From Pseudomonas marvdashtae (GTDB taxonomy: Bacteria; Pseudomonadota; Gammaproteobacteria; Pseudomonadales; Pseudomonadaceae), in the NCBI RefSeq assembly GCF_014268655.2, contig NZ_JABWQX020000001.1, positions 1,828,001 to 1,892,000 on the forward strand: a stretch of DNA of 64,000 nt, read 5' to 3'. A program made the translations under genes and the position numbers. Under the pieces are notes generated by a model. The model saw only the letters and a program-made list of their open reading frames with translations. It searched no databases and was not told where the DNA came from. Of this stretch, positions 45,824 through 56,093 are shown piece by piece; position 1 is the stretch's first letter, and every line of letters starts with the position of its first letter.

Positions 45824-46137
45824 GTGTACTGAGTGACAGTCATTTCTTTACGAGCCAGTACTGTCAGGTCGTTTCGACGTTCTCTCTGAGCGCAATCTTC
45901 ATGCGGGGACTTGATGGTGGTGGCGTGAGCTTGAGCTGATTGGCCACGTACGGCGGCTTCCCCGCCATTAAAACGAAACGTCTGACAGCCATGCTACGAG
46001 ACATGCCAGTAGTATCGGTTTCACGAGCTGGACGGACATCTAAGGCGGGGGAGGGACGCAGGGTGAGGCACCCGGCCTGAATCTATAGCCAGCCATTGCG
46101 ACGATGCAAACGGGCTGGCTGCGGACTGCGGCAAGGC
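45824..46137. other. Gene-free stretch downstream of cysS and rsmE
   Basis: These 314 bases hold no supported gene. A compound hairpin at 46087-46120 pairs AGCCAGCC with GGCTGGCT and, inside it, TTGC with GCAA. It is close to the rsmE stop and may terminate rsmE transcription, though no T run follows. A weak inverted repeat (TGACAGT/ACTGTCA) lies at 45834-45866. No repeated exposed GGA hairpins of an RsmZ-type RNA are seen. Confidence 0.4.
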
Positions 46138-46332
46138 TCAGGGCGTTTGCGGCTTGTCAGGGGCGGTGAGGCCGGCCTGGATGCGCTGATAAATTTCCTC
46201 GCGATGCACCGCCACGTTTTTCGGGGCGTTGATGCCGATCCGGACTTGTTGGCCACTTACGCCCAGAATGGTGATCGTGATGTCGTCACCAATGTTTATG
46301 CTTTCACCGACTTTGCGGGTGAGTATCAGCAT
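46138..46332 (-). CDS. rsmE: CsrA family translational regulator RsmE
   Basis: A 64-residue CsrA/RsmA-family RNA-binding protein. It starts [20 protein letters not shown] and contains the conserved core [20 protein letters not shown]. The arginine and the VAVHREE strand form the GGA-binding face. The length and the C-terminal tail ([13 protein letters not shown]) fit RsmE of the P. fluorescens group rather than RsmA, and the gene is not next to lysC as rsmA is. It represses translation of secondary-metabolism genes and is titrated by RsmX/Y/Z RNAs. Its own ribosome site (CAAGGAGAACACC) contains a GGA, consistent with autoregulation. It is divergent from the SPOR lipoprotein gene. Confidence 0.92.
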   Translation of the reverse strand: MLILTRKVGESINIGDDITITILGVSGQQVRIGINAPKNVAVHREEIYQRIQAGLTAPDKPQTP

Positions 46333-46579
46333 GGTGTTCTCCTTGATTGCTTTATAGGGCACCTGATTCAGACAGTGCAGATGTCGGTACTGCTTATAGA
46401 TTAGTGCTAAGTGTCACAATGTGGGTGCCTCTTTCTGACGTGCAGATACAGCATTAATTCCCAGGGTGCGACTATACAGAGACGCCGGACAGGATTCTCG
46501 TGTTTTGCGCACTGTTTAGGGCGTTATTGGCGAGTGTGGGTGCTAAAATCCCCTCTTCATGTCTTCCGGGGGAATCGTT

Positions 46580-46945
46580 GTGCGTAAATTGGCTTGGGTA
46601 ATCGCGGTATTGGCGCTGGCGGGATGTGGAGAGGGGCGCGACGTCGAAGCCCCCAAGCCGAAACCGGCGGCGACCTCCACCCCGTCAGCCGCTGCCGCGC
46701 CGCAGTGGGCAGTCGAGGTTCGAGGCGAAACCCCCCAGGCCGTGAGCGACCTCACCGGATGGTTGATCGAGCATAGCTTCATGTCCACGGTCGTCAGGGA
46801 GGATGGCAAGGACCGGGTCCTGGTCGGACCGCTCAGCTCCAAGGCTGAAGCCGAAGCGAAGCAGGAGCAAGTCACTGCCGCCTTGGTACGCGCGAAGAAG
46901 CGCAACATCGAGGCCTTGGTTGTGGATTTCCCGCCAGCACGATAA
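46580..46945 (+). CDS. SPOR-domain lipoprotein
   Basis: A 121-residue exported protein. With the GTG start at 46580 it opens MRKLAWVIAVLALAGCGEG, a clean lipoprotein signal with cysteine at residue 16, preceded by GGGGGA at the right distance. An ATG at 46559 would add seven residues but has no such site. A Pro/Ala-rich linker leads to a SPOR-like domain (QWAVEVRGETPQAVSDLTG to KDRVLVGPLSSKAEAEAKQ). SPOR domains bind denuded glycan at division sites, so an envelope or septal role is likely. Confidence 0.78.
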   Translation: MRKLAWVIAVLALAGCGEGRDVEAPKPKPAATSTPSAAAAPQWAVEVRGETPQAVSDLTGWLIEHSFMSTVVREDGKDRVLVGPLSSKAEAEAKQEQVTAALVRAKKRNIEALVVDFPPAR

Positions 46946-46959
46946 CCCGGCGGATAAAC

Positions 46960-46995
46960 AAAAGGCCCCGGGCGCGTGACGTCCGGGGCCTTTTG
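46960..46995. terminator. Bidirectional intrinsic terminator
   Basis: AAAAGGCCCCGG and CCGGGGCCTTTT form a 12-base stem around an 11-to-12-base loop. It has A residues on one side and T residues on the other, so it can stop transcription of the SPOR gene from the left and endA from the right. Confidence 0.9.
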
Positions 46996-47008
46996 GCTGG
47001 TGGCTTGG

Positions 47009-47698
47009 TCAACCGCAGGTTTTCATATCCACCGGGCCGACAAATTCGTTTCCGCGCCCCATGACACACGCCACGCTCTGGTTGCGCTGGCGTTCCCAGG
47101 CCTGCACGGGATAAGTCTTGTCCCAGGCTTCGTACAGCCGCCGATCCTGTTTGGAGAGGCGTAGGCCGTACTGTTTGCTCATGTAGAAATACGTCCTGGC
47201 AATCATTCCTCGAATCGAAGGGCGGGGCATGACCTTCTTGGCCTTGAAATCCACCTGGGTCAGGCATGAGCCATATTGACCTTTCTGCACCGGTAGCCAG
47301 CCAAAGCTGAAGTTGCTGCGATCACCATTGACCTCGCCAATGCTTGGGACCAGGTTGTGAAGATCAGCCTCGGCCCGTTGATAGACCGGGTCGTAGCGGG
47401 TGCAATGCTTGCGTCCGCCCTGTTGCCAGCATTGGCGCTGATGGCCGATCTGCCAGGCCGGGACGATGTGCTCCCACTCGATGCGTGCGGCGCGCTTCGC
47501 GTTTTTACGCGGTACATAACCGCAAGCCGAGAGGTTCACGCGGTTGCCGGTGTATTTGCAGCCACAATAAAACTCGGTGGATTGTGGTGCATAAAGTTTC
47601 CAGGCGACTTTCTTCGCTTCGTTGAAAGTGCGGGGAGCTCCGGCGTGTGCGCCCACGGCGACGAACATGAGCAATAAAGCTAAACAGCGAACACTCAT
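47009..47698 (-). CDS. endA: Exported endonuclease I
   Basis: A 229-residue nuclease of the EndA/NucM family. A signal peptide (MSVRCLALLLMFVAVGAHAG) precedes the His-Me finger active site, visible as RIEWEHIVPAWQIGHQ and EADLHNLVPSIGEVNGDRSN. Several cysteines (YCGCKY, RQCWQQ, KHCTR) probably form disulfides in the periplasm. It degrades double-stranded DNA in the periplasm or outside. It starts five bases after the DUF1654 stop and is probably transcribed from the LexA-box promoter. Confidence 0.92.
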   Translation of the reverse strand: MSVRCLALLLMFVAVGAHAGAPRTFNEAKKVAWKLYAPQSTEFYCGCKYTGNRVNLSACGYVPRKNAKRAARIEWEHIVPAWQIGHQRQCWQQGGRKHCTRYDPVYQRAEADLHNLVPSIGEVNGDRSNFSFGWLPVQKGQYGSCLTQVDFKAKKVMPRPSIRGMIARTYFYMSKQYGLRLSKQDRRLYEAWDKTYPVQAWERQRNQSVACVMGRGNEFVGPVDMKTCG

Positions 47699-47703
47699 CA
47701 GGC

Positions 47704-47952
47704 TCAATCTTCCTTCGGCACAACCCAGAAAACCTGCACACCACCGTCGTCGCGATAGGCAAGGGTGACGTTGTCGTTCTCGTCGATTTCTTCCAGCAAG
47801 CGTTCCCATTCATCTACCGGCTCGTCGGGAAGGCGGAAGATCAGCGCGGCCTTGGCTTTTTGTGCGGTAGGCGAATTGATGATTTTCGAGACCCGCAAGC
47901 CGAGCCGTGTATAGGAATCTAAGGGGGTAGTTGCAGCGGAGGGCGTGGCCAC
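47704..47952 (-). CDS. DUF1654 family protein
   Basis: An 82-residue soluble protein. From TRLGLRVSKIINSPTAQKAK through EWERLLEEIDENDNVTLAYR to DGGVQVFWVVPKED it fits DUF1654, a family largely confined to Pseudomonas. Its function is unknown to me. The GTG start at 47952 has AAGGAT six bases upstream. Longer in-frame starts (48003, 47982) would run through the LexA box and promoter, so I reject them. It is the first gene of a two-gene unit with endA. Confidence 0.8.
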   Translation of the reverse strand: MATPSAATTPLDSYTRLGLRVSKIINSPTAQKAKAALIFRLPDEPVDEWERLLEEIDENDNVTLAYRDDGGVQVFWVVPKED

Positions 47953-47970
47953 AGGATTATCCTTATTAAG

Positions 47971-47986
47971 CTGTACGTGCATACAG
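47971..47986 (-). promoter_or_regulatory. LexA (SOS) box over the DUF1654-endA promoter
   Basis: On the minus strand CTGTATGCACGTACAG fits the LexA operator CTG-N10-CAG with the flanking TAC...GTA character of a good SOS box. It overlaps a probable -10 element TACTGT, which has TTGCGT 17 bases upstream, the same overlap as in classical SOS promoters. The box is 18 bases before the GTG start of the DUF1654 gene. Confidence 0.78.
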
Positions 47987-48138
47987 TATTTAACTGTAGG
48001 CATTTACGCAACTGCTTAAAATTCAAGAAAATCGTCTGACAGCGCTTTTCGGGTTTTGGTGTAGGAGAACTACATTTTTTTAGCGAGCCAAGTAGGCGCA
48101 GGTGCCACCTGCTCGAAGGAAGCGGGTGGCGAAGGGAG

Positions 48139-48160
48139 GCCCGACCGGAATCGGTCGGGC
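48139..48160. terminator. Hairpin downstream of the asparaginase gene
   Basis: GCCCGACCG and CGGTCGGGC pair around GAAT, eight bases after the stop of the asparaginase gene. There is no T run, so it may act as a weak or Rho-assisted terminator. The rest of 47987-48138 shows no gene. Confidence 0.45.
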
Positions 48161-48168
48161 GGGGACGA

Positions 48169-49576
<1,408 letters not shown>

Positions 49577-50023
49577 ATGTCCTTTTCAATCGGCTTCCCA
49601 AATGCCGCAGCCCTGACCATTGGCGGCAAGTCTGCGAGCACGTTGAAAGCTTTGAGCGAGGCGAGCGCCGATTCAGCCGACAAGGCCCTTGGCGAAACTG
49701 AAGAGTCGGGCAAAGTCCGCGCGAACCTGGCTACCGAAGCCGAAAGCAAGACTGAAAAAAGCGCCAGTACCCAAAGCGTCGCGACACAAACGCTGCTCAA
49801 GCGTATGCAAGAACTTCAGCAACAACTGCGTGAACAACAGCAACAATTGGCTGCTGCGCAGGCGCGTGCGTATTCGACGCCTGAAGCCAAAACTACCGCT
49901 ATCATGGCTATTCAGGGGCAGATCGCCGATACCACCGGCGCGCTGCAGCAGGTGACCGGCAGCTTGATCAAGGAATTGGCGAAGGAGTCCAGTTCCGGAG
50001 CGCTGGTCAATACCACCGCCTGA
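49577..50023 (+). CDS. Small coiled-coil protein, function unknown
   Basis: A 148-residue protein beginning MSFSIGFPNAAALTIGGKSA. The central part is a Gln-rich coiled coil (KRMQELQQQLREQQQQLAAA), and a second helical stretch follows (IQGQIADTTGALQQVTG). It has no signal peptide or membrane segment. It loosely resembles FlxA-like proteins in composition, but I would not assign it. The ATG at 49577 has GGAG six bases upstream; another ATG at 49565 adds four residues without a better site. It stands alone before the rbs operon. Confidence 0.65.
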   Translation: MSFSIGFPNAAALTIGGKSASTLKALSEASADSADKALGETEESGKVRANLATEAESKTEKSASTQSVATQTLLKRMQELQQQLREQQQQLAAAQARAYSTPEAKTTAIMAIQGQIADTTGALQQVTGSLIKELAKESSSGALVNTTA

Positions 50024-50052
50024 CGCCCGACATTCCGGCCCCAACCGGAACG

Positions 50053-50103
50053 TTGACAAAACCGCGATGCTTTACCATAGTTCATTCCACGCAAACGTTT
50101 GCG
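50053..50103 (+). promoter_or_regulatory. rbs promoter and LacI-type (RbsR) operator
   Basis: TTGACA (50053-50058) and CATAGT (50076-50081) with a 17-base spacer form a plausible promoter. Directly downstream lies the palindrome CGCAAACGTTTGCG (50090-50103), which has the CG-centred AAACGTTT core typical of LacI-family operators. rbsR, a LacI-family gene, is in the operon. Repression by RbsR until ribose is bound is the natural reading. Confidence 0.75.
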
Positions 50104-50156
50104 CGGTTGTCGTGCGACGATTTTGCTCACAATAATCATAAAATCGGAGTGAACCC

Positions 50157-51116
50157 ATGAAGCTGCCATTCGCTGGACGCCTTCTCGCCGTTGCCATGCT
50201 CGCGGCCGCATCCGCAGCGCTGCCTTTCTCCTCGGCGCTCGCCCAGACCCCCGAAAAACCCAAGGTCGCCCTGGTCATGAAATCCCTGGCCAACGAGTTC
50301 TTCCTGACCATGGAAGACGGTGCCAAGGCATACCAGAAGGAACACTCCGCCGATTTCGAGCTGATCTCCAACGGGATCAAGGATGAAACCGACACCGCCA
50401 ACCAGATTCGCATCGTCGAGCAGATGATCGTATCCAAGGTCGATGCGTTGATTATTGCGCCCGCCGACTCCAAGGCCATGGTGCCGGTGATCAAGAAAGC
50501 CGTCGACGCCGGCATCACCGTGATCAACATCGATAACCAGCTCGACCCGGCAGTGGTCAAGAGCAAAAACATCACTGTGCCGTTCGTAGGCCCGGACAAC
50601 CGCAAGGGCGCTCGCCTGGTGGGTGACTACCTGGCCAAGCAGCTCAAGGCCGGTGACGAGGTGGGCATTATCGAAGGCGTGTCGACCACCACCAACGCCC
50701 AGGCGCGTACCGCAGGCTTCAAGGATGCGATGGAAGCGGCGCAGATCAAGGTCGTCTCCCTGCAATCCGGTGATTGGGAGATCGATAAGGGCAATAAGGT
50801 TGCCGCGTCGATGCTCAGCGAATACCCGAACATCAAGGCACTGCTGGCCGGTAACGACAGCATGGCGGTCGGTGCCGTATCAGCCGTGCGCGCGGCGGGC
50901 AAGGCGGGCAAGGTGCAGGTGGTCGGCTACGACAACATCAATGCCATCAAGCCGATGCTCAAGGACGGTCGCGTTCTCGCGACGGCCGACCAGTTCGCCG
51001 CCAAGCAGGCAGTGTTCGGCATCGAAACAGCGCTGAAGATGCTCAAGGGCGAAAAAGTCGACAGCGGCACCAACGGCGTTATCGAAACTCCGGTCGAGCT
51101 GGTGACCAAGCCGTAA
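50157..51116 (+). CDS. rbsB: Ribose ABC transporter substrate-binding protein
   Basis: A 319-residue periplasmic binding protein. A signal peptide ends near SALAQ (about residue 30). The type I sugar-binding fold follows with PKVALVMKSLANEFFLTM, DALIIAPADSKAMVPV and VPFVGPDNRKGARLVGDY. It binds ribose and delivers it to RbsC-RbsA. A GGAGTG ribosome site lies before the ATG and the operator-promoter lies 50-100 bases upstream. Confidence 0.94.
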   Translation: MKLPFAGRLLAVAMLAAASAALPFSSALAQTPEKPKVALVMKSLANEFFLTMEDGAKAYQKEHSADFELISNGIKDETDTANQIRIVEQMIVSKVDALIIAPADSKAMVPVIKKAVDAGITVINIDNQLDPAVVKSKNITVPFVGPDNRKGARLVGDYLAKQLKAGDEVGIIEGVSTTTNAQARTAGFKDAMEAAQIKVVSLQSGDWEIDKGNKVAASMLSEYPNIKALLAGNDSMAVGAVSAVRAAGKAGKVQVVGYDNINAIKPMLKDGRVLATADQFAAKQAVFGIETALKMLKGEKVDSGTNGVIETPVELVTKP

Positions 51117-51171
51117 TTCTGGCGACACAACGGCGCTCGCCCGTCCGGGCGGGCGCATTGGAGAGTTTGTT

Positions 51172-52725
51172 ATGTCCGTTCGCGATCCGAACGCTGTCCT
51201 TTGCGTCAGCGGTATCGGCAAGACCTATGCGCAGCCGGTACTGAGCGATATCAGCCTGAGCTTGATGCGCGGCGAAGTGTTGGCGCTGACCGGCGAAAAT
51301 GGCGCTGGTAAAAGTACCTTGTCCAAGATCATCGGCGGGCTGGTCACGCCGACCACCGGGCAGATGCAATTCCAGGGGCAGGATTACCGTCCCGGCAGTC
51401 GGGCCCAGGCCGAATCGCTGGGCGTGCGCATGGTGATGCAGGAACTCAACCTGCTGCCGACCCTTTCCGTGGCCGAAAACCTGTTCCTCGACAATCTGCC
51501 CAGCCACGGCGGCTGGATCAGCCGCAAGCAATTGCGCGCGGCGGCAGTCGAGGCCATGGCGCAAGTGGGGCTCGATGCAATCGACCCCGATACGTTGGTT
51601 GGTGAGCTGGGAATCGGTCACCAGCAGATGGTCGAGATCGCCCGCAACCTGATCGGCGACTGCCACGTGCTGATCCTCGACGAACCAACCGCCATGCTGA
51701 CGGCCCGTGAAGTCGAGATGCTGTTCGAGCAGATCTTGCGCCTGCAGGCCCGGGGCGTATCGATCATCTATATTTCCCATCGCCTCGAAGAACTGGCGCG
51801 GGTGGCCCAGCGCATTGCGGTATTGCGCGACGGCAACCTGGTCTGCGTCGAGCCGATGGCCAACTACAACAGCGAGCAGTTGGTGACGTTGATGGTCGGC
51901 CGGGAGCTGGGCGAGCACATCGACCTGGGCCCGCGCCAGATTGGCGCACCGGCGCTGACCGTCGCGGGCTTGACCCGTTCCGACAAGGTTCGTGATGTGT
52001 CCTTCGAGGTTCGCAGCGGCGAAATCTTTGGCATTTCCGGGCTGATCGGGGCAGGGCGCACCGAGCTTTTGCGGCTGATCTTCGGCGCTGACGCGGCGGA
52101 TAGCGGCACCGTGGCGCTGGGTTCACCGGCCAAGGTCGTCAGCATTCGTTCACCGGCCGATGCGGTGGCCCACGGCATTGCGCTGATCACCGAGGACCGC
52201 AAGGGTGAAGGCCTGCTGCTGACCCAATCCATCGCGGCGAATATCGCGCTCGGCAACATGCCGGAGATCTCCAGCGCCGGCCTGGTCAATGGCGGCGCGG
52301 AACTGGCGTTGGCGCAGCGGCAGATCGATGCCATGCGCATCCGCAGCTCCAGTCCGACTCAATTGGTCTCCGAGCTGTCGGGCGGCAACCAGCAGAAAGT
52401 CGTGATCGGCCGCTGGCTCGAACGCGATTGCTCGGTGCTGTTGTTCGACGAGCCGACCCGCGGCATCGACGTCGGTGCCAAATTCGACATTTATGCGCTG
52501 CTGGGTGAGTTGACTCGCCAGGGCAAGGCGTTGGTCGTGGTGTCCAGTGACTTGCGCGAGCTGATGCTGATCTGTGACCGGATCGGCGTACTGTCTGCCG
52601 GCCGCCTCATCGATACCTTCGAACGTGACAGCTGGACCCAGGATGATTTGCTTGCCGCGGCGTTCGCCGGCTACCAAAAACGTGATGCGTTGCTCAACGA
52701 AGCAGCGCCTAGGGAACTCTCATGA
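51172..52725 (+). CDS. rbsA: Ribose ABC transporter ATP-binding protein
   Basis: A 517-residue protein with two fused ABC domains. The first has GENGAGKSTLSK and LGIGHQQMVEIARNL; its Walker B is VLILDEPTAML. The second has a degenerate Walker A (GISGLIGAGRTELLRLI) and signature LSGGNQQKVVIGRWL with LLFDEPTRGIDVG. This asymmetry is normal in sugar transporters of the RbsA/MglA class. It starts 55 bases after rbsB and overlaps rbsC by four bases. Confidence 0.96.
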   Translation: MSVRDPNAVLCVSGIGKTYAQPVLSDISLSLMRGEVLALTGENGAGKSTLSKIIGGLVTPTTGQMQFQGQDYRPGSRAQAESLGVRMVMQELNLLPTLSVAENLFLDNLPSHGGWISRKQLRAAAVEAMAQVGLDAIDPDTLVGELGIGHQQMVEIARNLIGDCHVLILDEPTAMLTAREVEMLFEQILRLQARGVSIIYISHRLEELARVAQRIAVLRDGNLVCVEPMANYNSEQLVTLMVGRELGEHIDLGPRQIGAPALTVAGLTRSDKVRDVSFEVRSGEIFGISGLIGAGRTELLRLIFGADAADSGTVALGSPAKVVSIRSPADAVAHGIALITEDRKGEGLLLTQSIAANIALGNMPEISSAGLVNGGAELALAQRQIDAMRIRSSSPTQLVSELSGGNQQKVVIGRWLERDCSVLLFDEPTRGIDVGAKFDIYALLGELTRQGKALVVVSSDLRELMLICDRIGVLSAGRLIDTFERDSWTQDDLLAAAFAGYQKRDALLNEAAPRELS

Positions 52726-53699
52726 AAACCGCACCTGCCATCGGCAAATCCAATGGCAACTTCTTTGGCCTGGGGACTTACCTGGGCCTGGCCGGTGCCT
52801 TGCTGGCCATGATCGCGCTGTTCTCGGTCCTGAGCAGCCATTTCCTGTCCTATGACACTTTCAGCACCCTCGCCAACCAGATCCCGGACCTGATGGTTCT
52901 GGCGGTCGGCATGACGTTTATCCTGATCATTGGCGGCATCGACTTGTCGGTGGGCTCGGTGTTGGCGCTGGCCGCATCGACCGTCAGCGTGGCGATCCTC
53001 GGCTGGGGCTGGAGCGTCTGGCCGTCGGCCCTGCTCGGCATGGCCGTTGCGGCGCTGGCGGGTACGGTCACCGGTTCGATCACCGTGGCGTGGCGCATTC
53101 CATCATTCATCGTTTCGCTGGGTGTGCTGGAAATGGCCCGTGGCCTGGCGTACCAGATGACCGGCTCGCGCACCGCCTATATCGGCGACTCTTTTGCTTG
53201 GCTGTCCAATCCGTTCGCCTTTGGTATTTCACCGTCGTTCATCATTGCCTTGCTGGTGATCTTCATTGCCCAGGCGGTGCTGACCCGCACCGTGTTCGGT
53301 CGCTACCTGATCGGCATCGGTACCAATGAAGAAGCCGTGCGCCTGGCTGGCATCAATCCGAAACCCTACAAGATCCTGGTGTTCAGCCTGATGGGGCTGT
53401 TGGCCGGACTCGCGGCGCTGTTCCAGATTTCGCGCCTGGAAGCGGCGGATCCGAACGCGGGCTCAGGGCTTGAGTTGCAAGTGATTGCCGCCGTGGTCAT
53501 TGGCGGGACCAGCCTGATGGGCGGCCGGGGTTCGGTCATCAGCACCTTCTTTGGTGTGTTGATCATCTCGGTGCTGGCGGCTGGCCTGGCCCAGATCGGT
53601 GCCACCGAGCCGACCAAGCGCATCATCACCGGCGCAGTGATCGTGGTGGCGGTGGTGCTCGATACGTACCGCAGCCAGCGCGCCAGTCGGCGGGCTTGA
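52722..53699 (+). CDS. rbsC: Ribose ABC transporter permease
   Basis: A 325-residue inner-membrane protein with about eight to ten helices. It includes the family motifs FILIIGGIDLSVGSVLALAA and IGTNEEAVRLAGINPKPYK (the loop that contacts RbsA), and GGTSLMGGRGSV near the C-terminus. It forms the ribose channel. The start overlaps the rbsA stop (ATGA). rbsR begins three bases after its stop. Confidence 0.95.
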   Translation: MKTAPAIGKSNGNFFGLGTYLGLAGALLAMIALFSVLSSHFLSYDTFSTLANQIPDLMVLAVGMTFILIIGGIDLSVGSVLALAASTVSVAILGWGWSVWPSALLGMAVAALAGTVTGSITVAWRIPSFIVSLGVLEMARGLAYQMTGSRTAYIGDSFAWLSNPFAFGISPSFIIALLVIFIAQAVLTRTVFGRYLIGIGTNEEAVRLAGINPKPYKILVFSLMGLLAGLAALFQISRLEAADPNAGSGLELQVIAAVVIGGTSLMGGRGSVISTFFGVLIISVLAAGLAQIGATEPTKRIITGAVIVVAVVLDTYRSQRASRRA

Positions 53700-53702
53700 G
53701 CC

Positions 53703-54722
53703 ATGGCAACCATCAAGGATGTGGCGGCACTCGCGGGGATCTCCTACACGACCGTCTCGCACGTAGTGAACAAGACGCGGCCGGTCAGTGACGAGGTGCG
53801 GCGCAAGGTCGAGGCGGCGATCGAGCGGTTGGACTACGTGCCGAGTGCCGTGGCGCGCTCGCTCAAGGCCAAGACCACGGCAACCATCGGTTTGCTGGTG
53901 CCCAATAGCCTCAACCCGTACTTTGCCGAGCTGGCCCGAGGAATCGAGGACTACTGCGAGCGCAATGGCTATTGCGTGATCCTGTGCAACTCCGATGACA
54001 ATCCGGACAAGCAGCGCAGCTATCTGCGGGTGCTGCTGGAAAAGCGTATCGATGGATTGATCGTGGCCTCGGCCGGAGGTGATGTCGGCCTCGCCGAGGG
54101 GCTGGCCAACGTGCGCACGCCCATGGTGATCGTCGACCGTGGGCTCGATGGCGTCGACGCCGACCTGGTGCGCATCGATCATGAGTACGGCGCGTACCTG
54201 GCGACCCGGCACCTGCTGGAATTGGGGCATCGCGACATTGCCTTCGTCGGCGGTCCGGCAGATACCAGCGTGGCGCAAATGCGCCTGGCGGGGTACTGCC
54301 GTGCGTTGAAAGAGGCGGGGATCGAGTTGCCTGTCGAGCGCATGCTTGAAAGCGATTTCACCAGCACCGGTGGCTACCGTGCCGCGGCCCAGTTGCTTGA
54401 GCACCGGCCGCCCAGCGCGATCTTTGCGGCCAACGACATGATCGGCATCGGTGCGCTGCGTGCCGCCGCCGAGCGTAATGTGCGAGTGCCCAGCGAACTG
54501 TCGATCATCGGCTTCGATGACATCCAGATGAGCCGCTATGTCTACCCGGCGCTGACAACGGTGGGGCAGTCGATCCTGCAGCTCGGCGAGATGGCGGCGG
54601 AAGTGCTGCTGCGACGCATCGCGACGCCGACGCTCGCCACGGACCAGCGGATCGTCACACCCAGCATTGTCTTGCGAGAGTCGACTGCACCGTTGTCCGG
54701 TACATTCGCCCAATACCGCTGA
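53703..54722 (+). CDS. rbsR: LacI family ribose operon repressor
   Basis: A 339-residue LacI-family regulator. The N-terminus MATIKDVAALAGISYTTVSH is the DNA-binding helix-turn-helix, followed by the hinge helix (YVPSAVARSLKAKTT) and a periplasmic-binding-protein-like sensor domain (FAANDMIGIGALRAA, IIGFDDIQMSRYVYPALTT). It lies inside the operon, between transporter and kinase genes. The palindrome at 50090-50103 is its likely operator. Confidence 0.92.
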   Translation: MATIKDVAALAGISYTTVSHVVNKTRPVSDEVRRKVEAAIERLDYVPSAVARSLKAKTTATIGLLVPNSLNPYFAELARGIEDYCERNGYCVILCNSDDNPDKQRSYLRVLLEKRIDGLIVASAGGDVGLAEGLANVRTPMVIVDRGLDGVDADLVRIDHEYGAYLATRHLLELGHRDIAFVGGPADTSVAQMRLAGYCRALKEAGIELPVERMLESDFTSTGGYRAAAQLLEHRPPSAIFAANDMIGIGALRAAAERNVRVPSELSIIGFDDIQMSRYVYPALTTVGQSILQLGEMAAEVLLRRIATPTLATDQRIVTPSIVLRESTAPLSGTFAQYR

Positions 54723-54747
54723 AAATCGAATTGATGAGTAATGATGT

Positions 54748-55662
54748 ATGCCAGCAAAAGTAGTGGTGATAGGCAGCCTGAACATGGACCTGGTGACCCG
54801 GGCGCCGCGTCTGCCTCGTGGTGGTGAAACGCTGATCGGAGAATCGTTCTCCACTATCCCGGGTGGCAAGGGCGCCAACCAGGCGGTGGCCGCCGCGCGC
54901 CTGGGGGCGCAAGTGTCCATGGTCGGTTGCGTGGGCGGCGATGCCTATGGCGAGCAATTGCGCGGCGCGCTGTTGGCCGAGGGTATTGATTGCCAGGCAG
55001 TCCGCGTGGTGGAAGGTTCCAGCGGTGTTGCGCTGATCGTGGTCGATGACAACAGCCAGAATGCGATTGTTATCGTCGCTGGTGCCAACGGTGCGCTTAC
55101 CGCCGAAGTCCTGGACGGTGTCGATGAAGTATTGCAGCACGCCGACGTGATCATCTGCCAGCTTGAAGTGCCGGATGCCACGGTGGGCCACGCCCTCAAG
55201 CGCGCCCGTGAGTTGGGCAAGATCGTCATCCTCAACCCCGCGCCGGCTTCCCATACATTGCCGGCCGACTGGTACGCCTGCGTCGATTACCTGATTCCCA
55301 ACGAAAGCGAGGCAGCGGTGCTGAGCGGATTAGCGGTGGATTCCCTGGAAACCGCCGAAGGCGCCGCGACACAGTTGATCGCCGCTGGCGCCTGCAAGGT
55401 GATCGTGACCCTGGGTGCCCAAGGATTGATGTTTGCCAACGGCACGAGCTTCGAACACTTCCCCGCACCGCGGGTCAAGGCGGTCGATACCACGGCGGCC
55501 GGCGATACGTTTGTCGGTGGGTTCGCGGCTGCCTTGGCCAGTGGCAAGAATGAGCTCGAGGCCATTCGTTTCGGCCAGGTCGCCGCTGCGTTGTCGGTTA
55601 CCCGCGCTGGCGCGCAACCCTCCATACCGTCACTGCAGGAAGTACAGGCGTTCGAATCATGA
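54748..55662 (+). CDS. rbsK: Ribokinase
   Basis: A 304-residue PfkB-family sugar kinase, phosphorylating ribose to ribose 5-phosphate. Signatures are [19 protein letters not shown] at the N-terminus, [16 protein letters not shown] (first PfkB motif) and [17 protein letters not shown] with the catalytic aspartate (second PfkB motif). [10 protein letters not shown] and NESEA also match ribokinases. It overlaps rbsD by four bases. Confidence 0.95.
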   Translation: MPAKVVVIGSLNMDLVTRAPRLPRGGETLIGESFSTIPGGKGANQAVAAARLGAQVSMVGCVGGDAYGEQLRGALLAEGIDCQAVRVVEGSSGVALIVVDDNSQNAIVIVAGANGALTAEVLDGVDEVLQHADVIICQLEVPDATVGHALKRARELGKIVILNPAPASHTLPADWYACVDYLIPNESEAAVLSGLAVDSLETAEGAATQLIAAGACKVIVTLGAQGLMFANGTSFEHFPAPRVKAVDTTAAGDTFVGGFAAALASGKNELEAIRFGQVAAALSVTRAGAQPSIPSLQEVQAFES

Positions 55663-56063
55663 AAAAGACTCCGTTGCTGAACATCGCCTTGTCGCGGCTG
55701 ATCGCCTCCCTCGGTCATGGCGACAAGGTAGTCATCGGTGACGCCGGGCTTCCCGTGCCGCCAGGGGTCGAATTGATCGACCTGGCGCTGACCCATGGCG
55801 TCCCAGACTTCGTCAGTACCTTGAAGGTGGTGCTCAGCGAGATGCAGGTCGAAAGCCACGTACTGGCTGAAGAGATCCTTGATAAACAACCGTCGGCCCT
55901 GGCCACGCTGGAGGCGCTGCATGCCGAAGGCGCGTTGGGCGCACGGGAACTGGTCCGCCACGAGCAGTTCAAGATCCTTAGCCGACAGGCGCGGGCGATT
56001 ATTCGCACGGGAGAGTGTTCTCCGTACTGCAACGTGGTGCTGATCGCCGGCGTCACGTTCTAA
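55659..56063 (+). CDS. rbsD: D-ribose pyranase
   Basis: A 134-residue protein that interconverts the pyranose and furanose forms of ribose so that the kinase can use imported sugar. It begins [20 protein letters not shown] with [18 protein letters not shown] and ends [15 protein letters not shown], with the family histidine in IASLGHGD. Coupled to rbsK by an ATGA overlap. The nucleoside hydrolase gene follows after 30 bases. Confidence 0.95.
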   Translation: MKKTPLLNIALSRLIASLGHGDKVVIGDAGLPVPPGVELIDLALTHGVPDFVSTLKVVLSEMQVESHVLAEEILDKQPSALATLEALHAEGALGARELVRHEQFKILSRQARAIIRTGECSPYCNVVLIAGVTF

Positions 56064-56093
56064 GTTTTATCCACCCTGCACAAGGAGTGCGCC

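Noticed and set aside
45824..46137. Possible Rsm-type small RNA next to rsmE
   Set aside because: No series of exposed GGA hairpins and no clear promoter-terminator pair; only one compound hairpin is present.
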